A stretch of DNA of 6,752 nt from Ramlibacter sp. (lineage in GTDB: Bacteria; Pseudomonadota; Gammaproteobacteria; Burkholderiales; Burkholderiaceae_C): the NCBI GenBank assembly GCA_026785815.1, contig JAJAZH010000468.1:1-6752 (forward strand). The letters are read 5' to 3'. Positions 1-5,747 of the stretch are shown here, in pieces. The notes under the pieces were generated by a model. That model was not told where the DNA came from. It saw only the letters and a program-made list of their open reading frames with translations, and did no database searches. Made by a program: the position numbers and the translations under genes. Every line of letters begins with the position of its first letter. Within the stretch, counting starts at the first letter, position 1.

Positions 1-180
1 CTTCCATCCCGATTGCGGGTCAAGCCCGCAATGACAGGCGTCATCCCGGACGTTGAGGAGCCTGCCCCGGACCTGATCCGGGGGGATCCACTTCCATCCC
101 GATTGCGGGTCAAGCCCGCAATGACAGGCGTCATCCCGGACGTTGAGGAGCCTGCCCCGGACCTGATCCGGGGGGATCCA
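1..180. repeat. two perfect 90-bp tandem units made of palindromes
   Basis: Bases 1-90 and 91-180 are identical at every position. Each unit contains two inverted repeats. In the first, ATTGCGGG and CCCGCAAT (12-19 and 25-32) flank a 5-nt loop. In the second, CCCCGGA and TCCGGGG (65-71 and 77-83) also flank a 5-nt loop. A third unit starts at 181 (CTTCC, then GATTGCGGGT) but diverges at once. Palindromes of this style are common intergenic repeats in GC-rich Proteobacteria (family knowledge). The perfect identity of the two copies implies a recent duplication or homogenisation. The left end of the array lies outside the window, so the copy number is unknown. The open frame through it (13-264) only translates the repeat and is not called a gene. 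Confidence 0.95.
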
Positions 181-190
181 CTTCCGTTCC

Positions 191-265
191 GATTGCGGGT
201 CCAGCCCGGGACATCGATTGCGGGTCGAGCCCGGGACATGGATTGCGGGCCAGGCCCGCAATGAC
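191..265. repeat. 25-bp tandem series, derived from the ATTGCGGG palindrome
   Basis: Three successive units begin with GATTGCGGG at 191, 216 and 241. Units 191-215 and 216-240 match at 23 of 25 bases. The third returns to the full palindrome, ATTGCGGG and CCCGCAAT around CCAGG (242-262). It looks as if half-palindromes from the neighbouring 90-bp array were amplified with a shorter period. The last unit supplies the TTG at 243 and the ATG at 261 that would extend the MarR reading frame upstream, so those starts are probably accidental. Confidence 0.85.
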
Positions 266-281
266 AGCTTGGGCGTCCTGG

Positions 282-310
282 TCGACCGTCGCGCGGCTGC
301 AGGGCACAAT
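282..310 (+). promoter_or_regulatory. candidate sigma70-type promoter for the MarR gene
   Basis: TCGACC (282-287, 4 of 6 matches to TTGACA) and CACAAT (305-310, 4 of 6 matches to TATAAT) are separated by exactly 17 nt. Transcription would start near 317, about 25 nt before the GTG at 342. The match is modest and GC-rich DNA gives chance hits, so this is a prediction only. It fits the repeat array ending at about 265 and the palindrome covering the -10 region. Confidence 0.4.
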
Positions 311-319
311 CGATCGATT
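308..319. promoter_or_regulatory. 12-bp perfect palindrome, candidate MarR operator
   Basis: AATCGATCGATT is its own reverse complement and is AT-richer than its surroundings. It overlaps the end of the candidate -10 box and the predicted transcription start, where a repressor would block its own gene. MarR-family dimers typically bind short palindromes and often autoregulate (family knowledge). That this protein binds this site is inference. Confidence 0.4.
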
Positions 320-341
320 TCTGGACGTCACCCTTCCGACA

Positions 342-830
342 GTGCCCAACTTTCCCCCGCCGCCGAGCCTGTCCCGTCTGTATGCCCGGCCCGGCTTCCT
401 GCTCCGGCGCGCGCACCAGATTTCAGCGGCCGTGTTCGAGCACGAATGCCGCGATGTCGCGCTGACGCCGGCGCAGTTCGGCGTGCTGACGGTGCTGAGC
501 GCCCAGCCCGGCGTCGGGCAGACCAAGCTGGCGCGGGCCCTGGGGTTCGACAAGGTGACGGCGTTGCGGGTGCTGCGCGGGCTGGAACGGCGCGGGCTGG
601 TGGCGCGCGCTCCGGCGCCTGACAACAAACGCAACATCAGCGCCTCGCTGACAGCGGCGGGCGCGCAATTGCTGGCGCAGGCGGAGCGGCCGGCCGAGAA
701 GGCGTACCAGCGGCTGCTGGCGCCGCTGGACCGCGAGCAGCAGGCGCAGTTGCTGCAGTTGCTGCAACAACTGACCGGCAAGCTGGAGAACGACGCGCGC
801 GCCGCTTTCGTTCCGGCCGGCCAGCTCTAG
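342..830 (+). CDS. MarR-family winged-helix transcriptional regulator
   Basis: The protein is 162 residues from the chosen GTG at 342. The N-terminal helix carries ARPGFLLRRAHQI (15-27), a common MarR-family opening. The winged helix-turn-helix spans about 41-107. LTPAQFGVLTVL (41-52) is the first helix, and QTKLARALGFDKVTALRVLRGLERRGLV (60-87, quoted here only as its limits Q60 and V87 with key residues L63, T73, L78, L81 and G85) covers the recognition region. The wing follows with APDNKRN at about 92-98. The leucine- and glutamine-rich C-terminal helix (about 115-150) is the expected dimer arm. Longer starts exist at 261 (ATG) and 243 (TTG), but they lie in the repeat array and upstream of the candidate promoter. 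No good Shine-Dalgarno precedes any of the three starts. The gene is divergent from the repeats and converges with the peptidase gene. The effector and target genes cannot be read from the sequence. Confidence 0.88.
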   Translation: MPNFPPPPSLSRLYARPGFLLRRAHQISAAVFEHECRDVALTPAQFGVLTVLSAQPGVGQTKLARALGFDKVTALRVLRGLERRGLVARAPAPDNKRNISASLTAAGAQLLAQAERPAEKAYQRLLAPLDREQQAQLLQLLQQLTGKLENDARAAFVPAGQL

Positions 831-855
831 CGCAGTACGACGAGCGCCCGCTCTT

Positions 856-3090
856 TCACTTGCGCGCCGCGTCGAGGCCAGGCTCTTGACGCGCAGCGAT
901 GAGTGCCCGCTTGTTCATCTGCCAGAGCAGGAAGCTGAAGCTGTCGGCCTGGACCGAGCGGCGCTGGGCCGGCGTGCTGCCGCCGCCGTGGCCGGCCTGC
1001 GCGTCCAGCCGCAACAGCACCGGCCGGCCACTGGTACTGGCTGCCTGCAGACGGGCCGCGACCTTGGCGCTGTTCCAGGCATCCACCCGCGGGTCGTTGA
1101 GCCCATGCACCAGCATCACCGCCGGGTAGGCGGTGCCGTCGGCGATCTGGTGGTAGGTGCTCATCTCCAGCAGGCCCTGGAAACCGGCGCGCTCCTTGAC
1201 CGTGCCGAACTCCGAAATGTTGGTGATGCCATTGGCGGTTTCCTCGGCCCGGACCGCATCCAGCATGCCGACGAAGATCACCGCGGCGGCGAACAACTGC
1301 GGCGCCGCCGTGATCGCGCGCCCGGCGAAGACGCCGCCGGCGCTGCCCCCCGAAACCGCCAGCGTCGACGGTGACGCATAGCCCTGGTCCACCAGGTACT
1401 GGCCGCAGGCGATCGCGTCCTTCCATGTGTTGGGCTTGTTCAACTTGGTCCCGGCCATCCGCCACGGTTCGCCGTAGACGCCGCTGCCGCGCACGTTCGC
1501 AATCGCCACCACGCCGCCGCTCTCGATCCAGGCCAGGTTGCCCGCGTTGAAGCGCGCCGTCTCGCTGATCCCGTACGAGCCGTAGCCGAGCAGCAAAGTC
1601 GGGTTGCTGGCGTCCCGCTTGAGCCCCTTGCGGTGCAGGATGGTCATCGGAACCTGCGCGCCGTCGTGACTTGGCACCAGCACGTCCTGCACGACGATGT
1701 CCGACAGGCCCGCCGGGGCGGTGGTCTCGAACTGCGCCAGCGCCACCGACCGGTCGCCTTGCAGCAGGTAGCTGCGACCCGGCTGGCTCCAGCCGGTGAG
1801 CGAGTACATGAAATCGGCATGCGCGTGCGCGCCGTCGTCGGCGATCCGGGCCGCGCCAGCGAACGGCAACGGCACTTCCGTGCCAACGCTGTCGCCCGGC
1901 GCGTAGCTGCGCAGGCCGATGCTGGCGCCGCGCCGCACCTGCGCCAGCATCCGTCCGCGGCCGAGCACGAAGGCTTCGAGCATGCCGTCGGCGGGCGGCA
2001 CGGCGACCGGCCTGGCGCTGCGCAGCGTATCGCGGCGCAAGTCCATCTTCATCACCTTGAAGCGCGGCGCCTCGACCGAGGTGCGGAAGTAGAGATCGTT
2101 GGCGTGCAGTTCGAGGTCGAGCACGTGGTCCTCGAAGCTGGCGAGGCGGCGCCATGGCACCGGGCCGGGCAAGCCGAGATCGGCAACCCGCGCGACGAAC
2201 ACCGAACCCTCGCGCTGCGTCGTGTCGTTGGTGGCCGCGATCACCCAGGGACTGCCGGGGGTGAACAGCAACCGTCCGTTGTCCAGCCGCTGCAAACCGA
2301 GTTCGCGATTGAGGGCCGGGCCGAACACAGCGCGCGCCTGGTCGGGCCGGTCGCCCAGCCGCAGCACCGTGACGGCGCTGTCCAGGTAAGTCTCGGTGGC
2401 AACGTCTTGCGACGTCAGCTGGCGCAATTGATTGAAGGCGATCGAACGACTGTCCGGCAGCCAGCTGACGCCGCTGCCCGGCACCCGCGGCACCGGCTCG
2501 CCGACGTGGCGACCGCTGCGCACATCCAGCAGGTAGAGCGAGGCATCCTCGGAACCGCCGGCCGACATGCCGTAAGCCACATAGCGACCGTCCCAGGATG
2601 GCACGAAGTAATCGACGGCATGCGGAACGCCGGTGCGGCGGGCCTGCAGGTCGGGGTCGACCAGGATCTTCTCGGCGCCGCCGGGCTGCGGCCGCATCGC
2701 CAGCTTCACCTGGCGGTCGTTGCGACCGCGCAGCAGGTAGAACACGGCGCCGCTGGCGCTGCGGCTCAGGTCGAAGCGGCGGTCGCCCAAGCCCGATTCC
2801 AGTTCGGCCAGACGCTGTTCCAGCTGCGATCGGCCCTCGATCCGGTCCAGCACGCCCCGCGCCCACTCGCCCTGCCCGCGCATCCAGGACTGCACCTGCG
2901 GGTCGGCCATGTTTTCCATGTAACGGTACGGATCGCGCACCGCGACGCCATGCAGGGTGTCGACCTGCTCGCGCACCGGCGCGACGGGCGCCGTGCCCTG
3001 CGCGAAGGCAGCCCACGGCAACAGCAGTGACAGGGACACGGACGCGGACAGGGCCAGCGCCCGGCCGGCGCTCCAGCTGAATGTTCTCAA
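856..3090 (-). CDS. secreted prolyl-oligopeptidase-like S9A serine peptidase
   Basis: The protein is 744 residues from the TTG at 3090, close to the ~700-residue size of prolyl oligopeptidases plus a leader. The N-terminus is basic, then hydrophobic (about 10-26), and ends in AFAQG, giving a probable Sec signal peptide cut after residue 30. There is no lipobox cysteine, so a periplasmic or exported soluble enzyme is likely. RDPYRYMEN (about 52-60) is the family's N-terminal signature, followed by a beta-propeller region (about 75-465). The C-terminal alpha/beta hydrolase domain has NVRGSGVYGEPW (533-544), the nucleophile Ser583 in SGGSAGG, Asp666 in HGLNDPRV and His701 in AGHGGGS, so the triad is complete. 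Such enzymes cleave short peptides after proline; the exact substrate here is unknown. It follows moaE by 16 nt and probably shares its transcript. A start five codons upstream (TTG, 3105) would place the Shine-Dalgarno inside the gene and is rejected. Confidence 0.93.
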   Translation of the reverse strand: MRTFSWSAGRALALSASVSLSLLLPWAAFAQGTAPVAPVREQVDTLHGVAVRDPYRYMENMADPQVQSWMRGQGEWARGVLDRIEGRSQLEQRLAELESGLGDRRFDLSRSASGAVFYLLRGRNDRQVKLAMRPQPGGAEKILVDPDLQARRTGVPHAVDYFVPSWDGRYVAYGMSAGGSEDASLYLLDVRSGRHVGEPVPRVPGSGVSWLPDSRSIAFNQLRQLTSQDVATETYLDSAVTVLRLGDRPDQARAVFGPALNRELGLQRLDNGRLLFTPGSPWVIAATNDTTQREGSVFVARVADLGLPGPVPWRRLASFEDHVLDLELHANDLYFRTSVEAPRFKVMKMDLRRDTLRSARPVAVPPADGMLEAFVLGRGRMLAQVRRGASIGLRSYAPGDSVGTEVPLPFAGAARIADDGAHAHADFMYSLTGWSQPGRSYLLQGDRSVALAQFETTAPAGLSDIVVQDVLVPSHDGAQVPMTILHRKGLKRDASNPTLLLGYGSYGISETARFNAGNLAWIESGGVVAIANVRGSGVYGEPWRMAGTKLNKPNTWKDAIACGQYLVDQGYASPSTLAVSGGSAGGVFAGRAITAAPQLFAAAVIFVGMLDAVRAEETANGITNISEFGTVKERAGFQGLLEMSTYHQIADGTAYPAVMLVHGLNDPRVDAWNSAKVAARLQAASTSGRPVLLRLDAQAGHGGGSTPAQRRSVQADSFSFLLWQMNKRALIAARQEPGLDAARK

Positions 3091-3096
3091 ATCGTT

Positions 3097-3103
3097 CTCC
3101 TCC
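3097..3103 (-). promoter_or_regulatory. Shine-Dalgarno GGAGGAG that fixes the peptidase start
   Basis: Read on the - strand, GGAGGAG is followed by six bases (AACGAT) and then TTG at 3090. This is near-ideal spacing and the strongest ribosome-binding site in the window. It lies 4 nt past the moaE stop codon. It shows that a TTG start is used and that the peptidase is translated from its own strong site at the end of the operon. Confidence 0.8.
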
Positions 3104-3106
3104 AAC

Positions 3107-3655
3107 TCATTGATCGGCCGTGCCGAGGCCCCAGCGCGCCGCAGCAGCGTCGTCTGACACCCGGGCGTCGACCCACTTCGCGCCGTCCGGCGTCTGCTCC
3201 TTCTTCCAGAACGGCGCCTGCGTCTTCAGGTAATCCATCAGGAATTCACAAGCCTGGAAACTTTCGCCGCGGTGCGCCGAGGTGACAGCGACCAGCACGA
3301 TCTGGTCGCCCGGCTGCAGCAGGCCGACCCGGTGCACGACCCTCGCGCCGAAGATGTCGAAGCGACGATGGGCCTCGTCGATCATGTCCTCGATCGACTG
3401 CTCTGTCATGCCGGGATAGTGCTCGAGTTCCATCGACAGGACGGCCGCTGGCGCCGCCGGGCCGCCCCCAGGCGACAGGGCCCCCTCGGGGGGCAGCGCA
3501 GCCGCTTCTGCGGCCAGCGTGGGGGCAATATTCCGATTTCGCACCGTGCCGATGAAGCTGCAGACCGCGCCGACCCGGCCATCGCCGGCGCGCAGCGCCG
3601 CGAGCTCGGCCGAGACGTCGAAGTCGCCCTGCTGGACCGTGACCCGGGGATTCAC
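3107..3655 (-). CDS. moaE: molybdopterin synthase catalytic (large) subunit MoaE, with in-frame insert
   Basis: MoaE forms a heterotetramer with MoaD and turns precursor Z (cPMP) into molybdopterin by adding two sulfurs. The protein is 182 residues against about 150 for the E. coli enzyme. Family landmarks are FIGTVRNRN (34-42, containing the conserved active-site arginine R39), MELEHYPGMTE (75-85), VTSAHRGESF (124-133) and DYLKTQAPFWKKE (141-153, with the catalytic lysines K144 and K151 or K152). All are intact. The excess length is concentrated between RNRN (to 42) and VLSMELEH (from 72), where residues 44-65 are encoded by the palindromic element. In E. coli this is a short turn (sequence LGDSVNA). 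The start is GTG, 3 nt after the moaD stop. The gene sits between moaD and the peptidase gene. The enzyme is probably functional because both flanks keep frame and all key residues, but activity is not shown. Confidence 0.95.
   Translation of the reverse strand: MNPRVTVQQGDFDVSAELAALRAGDGRVGAVCSFIGTVRNRNIAPTLAAEAAALPPEGALSPGGGPAAPAAVLSMELEHYPGMTEQSIEDMIDEAHRRFDIFGARVVHRVGLLQPGDQIVLVAVTSAHRGESFQACEFLMDYLKTQAPFWKKEQTPDGAKWVDARVSDDAAAARWGLGTADQ
3452..3533. repeat. palindromic element copy 1, in frame inside moaE
   Basis: This aligns without gaps to 6438-6519 in thrC, with 68 of 82 bases identical. The core has an outer stem GCCCCCA (3464-3470) and TGGGGGC (3520-3526). Inside it are hairpin 1, GCCCCC-TCG-GGGGGC (3480-3494), and hairpin 2, GCCGC-TTCT-GCGGC (3501-3514). 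In the moaE frame it encodes APTLAAEAAALPPEGALSP followed by GGG (residues 44-65). Bases 3461-3526 have no stop codon in any of the six frames, so insertion in any frame or orientation would leave a gene open. No third copy is seen in the window. Similar GC-rich hairpin repeats are known between genes in Burkholderiales (general recollection, not checked). Confidence 0.9.
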
Positions 3656-3658
3656 GCC

Positions 3659-3910
3659 TCAGCCCCCCGTCACCGGCGGAAAGAAAGCGATCTCGCAGCC
3701 CTCGGCCAGCGGCGCGGACTCGTCGCTCATCACCTGATTGAGCGCCGCCCGCACCGCCCTGCCGCGCGCCAGGCCCTGCGCATGGCCGCCGCCGCGGGCG
3801 ATCAACTGGTCGCGCAACGAGGCGATGTTGGCGGCCGTTGTGTCAACGGCCTCGCTGCCCTGCCCGAGCGTCTCGCGGATCGAGGCAAAGTATCTGACGG
3901 TCACTTTCAT
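3659..3910 (-). CDS. moaD: molybdopterin synthase sulfur-carrier (small) subunit MoaD
   Basis: The protein is 83 residues, the family's normal size, with a ubiquitin-like beta-grasp fold. It opens with MKVTVRYFASIRE and closes with GCEIAFFPPVTGG. The C-terminal Gly-Gly is the group that is adenylylated by MoeB-type enzymes, converted to a thiocarboxylate, and inserted into the MoaE active site as sulfur donor (family knowledge). The ATG overlaps the moeA stop as ATGA, which indicates translational coupling. moaE follows after 3 nt, which suits equal production of the two subunits. No moeB homologue is in the window. Confidence 0.95.
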   Translation of the reverse strand: MKVTVRYFASIRETLGQGSEAVDTTAANIASLRDQLIARGGGHAQGLARGRAVRAALNQVMSDESAPLAEGCEIAFFPPVTGG

Positions 3911-5241
3911 TGCAGCAGCTCCGCCAGCGCAATGAAGCGCACCGCGTCGCCGCGCGAGATCGCCCGGCCGGCCGGGTTGTCGACCAGGCCGTCGGCCCAG
4001 CTGGCCGAGGTCAACACGCCGGAGCTCTGGTTGGGAAACAGGTCGAGCCCGCCGTCGGCGTTGCGCCGCACCCGCAGGAATTCGCGCCGCTTGTCGCCGC
4101 TCCAGTCGAAGTGCGCCGTCATCGTGACGCCGTGCGGCGCGTACGCGGTCGCGCCCTGCAGTTTCAGCACGAAGGGCCGCACCAGGAGCACGAAGGTGAC
4201 GAAGCTCGACACCGGATTGCCCGGCAGGCCGATGAAATGGGCAGCGCCGACCTTGCCGTATGCAAACGGCTTGCCCGGCTTCATCGCGATCTGCCAGAAG
4301 TCGAGCCGGCCGAGCGACTCGACGGCCGGCTTGATGTGGTCTTCCTCGCCGACCGAGACGCCGCCGCTGGTGAGGATCAGGTCATGGTCAAGGGCCGCGC
4401 CGCGCAGCGCGTCGACAGTGGCGTCGCGCCGGTCCGGCACCACGCCCAGGTCGGTCAGTTCGCAGCCCAGGCGCTGTAGCAGCGAGCGCAGGAAATACCG
4501 GTTCGAGTTGTAGATGGTGCCGGGCTTCATCTGCTCGGGCGGCACCGCGCCGGGCATCACCAGTTCGTCGCCGGTCGAGAACAGCGCCACGCGCGGACGG
4601 CGCGCCACCTGCAGGCGGTCGAGCCCGATATTGGCCGCCAGCCCGATGTCGGCCGGGCCGAGCCGCTGGCCGCGCGCCAGCACCACCGCGCCCCGCGTCA
4701 CATCTTCACCGGCGCGGCGGATCCACTGCCCGGCTTGCGGCACGCGACCGATCCGCACGGTCTGCAAGCCCTGCGCCGCGGTGGCGGAGCCCGGCGCGAC
4801 CAGCTCGCAATCTTCCTGCATCACGACCGCGTCGGCACCGGCCGGAATCGGCGCGCCGGTGAAGATCCGCGCAGCACTGCCCGGTGTCAGAGGACCCGGA
4901 TCGGCGCCAGCGGGAATGCGCTGGCTCACCGGCATCAGGACGCCTTCGTCGGCAATCTCGACGCTGCGGACCGCGTAGCCGTCCATCGAACTGTTGTCCT
5001 GCGGCGGGACCTGCAGCGCCGACACGCAGTCCTGCGCCAGCACCCGACCGTCGGCATCGAAAGTGGAAACTGTCTGGCTTCCCGCCAGCGGCTGCGCATG
5101 CGTCAGCAGGTCGGCCAGCGCATCGTCCAGGGGCCGCAGGCCAGAGGCGGGCTGACGCTGCGCGATCAAGGAGACCCGCCGCTGGCTGGTGGACGCGCGC
5201 TCATGAATACATCTCCGGGTCGTAGTCGAAACGGTGGCCAT
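3907..5241 (-). CDS. moeA: molybdopterin molybdotransferase MoeA
   Basis: MoeA inserts molybdate into adenylylated molybdopterin, giving active molybdenum cofactor. The longest form has 444 residues, against 411 in E. coli. Signatures in order are DNSSMDGYAV (82-91), IFTGAPIPAGADAVVMQED (126-144), RRAGEDV (175-181), STGDEL (222-227), TSGGVSVGEEDH (291-302), MKPGKPFAYG (320-329) and GLPGNPVSS (338-346). All expected active-site segments are present. The C-terminal domain IV follows (about 370-444). The start is uncertain. ATG at 5241 overlaps mobB by 41 nt and gives an N-terminus of about 30 residues without family character. TTG at 5169 would give 420 residues beginning just before GLRPLDDALADLL, where homologues begin. 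The ATG at 5204, which overlaps the mobB stop, is out of frame and ends after 12 codons. Confidence 0.94.
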   Translation of the reverse strand: MATVSTTTRRCIHERASTSQRRVSLIAQRQPASGLRPLDDALADLLTHAQPLAGSQTVSTFDADGRVLAQDCVSALQVPPQDNSSMDGYAVRSVEIADEGVLMPVSQRIPAGADPGPLTPGSAARIFTGAPIPAGADAVVMQEDCELVAPGSATAAQGLQTVRIGRVPQAGQWIRRAGEDVTRGAVVLARGQRLGPADIGLAANIGLDRLQVARRPRVALFSTGDELVMPGAVPPEQMKPGTIYNSNRYFLRSLLQRLGCELTDLGVVPDRRDATVDALRGAALDHDLILTSGGVSVGEEDHIKPAVESLGRLDFWQIAMKPGKPFAYGKVGAAHFIGLPGNPVSSFVTFVLLVRPFVLKLQGATAYAPHGVTMTAHFDWSGDKRREFLRVRRNADGGLDLFPNQSSGVLTSASWADGLVDNPAGRAISRGDAVRFIALAELLQ

Positions 5242-5734
5242 TGTCGGTCAGCCAGTGCGCCACGGCGTCGGGGTTGCCCAGATCCAGCACCGGCCGCAGG
5301 GTGGCCACCGGCAGGTCCTGCGGCGAATCGGTGGCGATGGCGACGATGAAGTCGTCGTCCGGATAGCGCGCCGGCTTGCCCACCGCCGAACGCCAGACCT
5401 CGATCTTGGGCAGGTTGCTGGACTTGAAGCCCTCCACCAGCACCCAGTCGACGCCGTCGTACAACTCGGCCAGCAGGTGATGCACGCTCATCGCGGCCGG
5501 TTGCTCGAACTCGCGCAGCAGCGCCAGCCGCTGGTCGGAGGCGACGATCACCTCGAAGGCGCCGGCCTGCCGGTGCCGGTGGCTGTCCTTGCCGGGATGG
5601 TCGATGTCGAAATCATGGTGTGCGTGCTTGGCCACCGACACCCGCAGCCCCATCAGCTTGAGCGCGGGGATCAGGCGCTCGACCAGGGTGGTCTTGCCAG
5701 AACCGGAGAAGCCGGCGAATCCAACGACTTTCAT
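5201..5734 (-). CDS. mobB: molybdopterin-guanine dinucleotide biosynthesis adaptor protein MobB
   Basis: This is a P-loop GTPase of 177 residues, typical for single-domain MobB. The Walker A motif GFSGSGKTTL is at 8-17. DIDHPGKDSHRHRQAGA (43-59) is the characteristic MobB segment, and LVEGFKSSNLPKIEVWR (99-115) holds the conserved EGFK. MobB binds GTP and associates with MobA and MoeA at guanine-dinucleotide attachment; it is not strictly required in E. coli (family knowledge). The ATG starts 13 nt after the thrC stop, with AAGG about 10 nt upstream overlapping that stop. No mobA is in the window. The last residues overlap the longest moeA form. Confidence 0.94.
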   Translation of the reverse strand: MKVVGFAGFSGSGKTTLVERLIPALKLMGLRVSVAKHAHHDFDIDHPGKDSHRHRQAGAFEVIVASDQRLALLREFEQPAAMSVHHLLAELYDGVDWVLVEGFKSSNLPKIEVWRSAVGKPARYPDDDFIVAIATDSPQDLPVATLRPVLDLGNPDAVAHWLTDNGHRFDYDPEMYS

Positions 5735-5747
5735 GAACGGCCAGCCT

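Noticed and set aside
13..264. Open frame through the repeat array encoding a repeated peptide
   Set aside because: The peptide (with AMTGVIPD and DLIRGDP) is a direct translation of palindromic repeats and has no protein-like features.
1..265. CRISPR array
   Set aside because: The units are contiguous tandem copies with no unique spacers between them, and the palindromes are internal to each unit.
842..857. Possible terminator between the convergent genes (GAGCG-CC-CGCTC followed by TTTC)
   Set aside because: The usable stem is only four pairs with a 4-nt loop and three T residues. It is too weak to call for either strand.
827..3016. A 729-codon open frame on the - strand, overlapping the peptidase in another frame
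   Set aside because: It is arginine- and alanine-rich with no recognisable domain. It covers the peptidase gene, whose triad, signal peptide and ribosome-binding site are clear, and it arises from third-position GC bias.
1633..3030. Long + strand open frame (465 codons) antisense to the peptidase
   Set aside because: It has shadow-type composition, rich in R, A, H and Q, with no family motif. The sense gene explains the open frame.
3452..3533. Reading the moaE insert as an intein, frameshift or sequencing error
   Set aside because: It is far too short for an intein, both flanks are in one frame, and a matching copy in thrC shows that it is a repeat element.
3272..4513. Long + strand open frame (413 codons) opposite moaE, moaD and moeA
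   Set aside because: It is a shadow of three well-supported genes and runs through the palindromic element, which has no stops.
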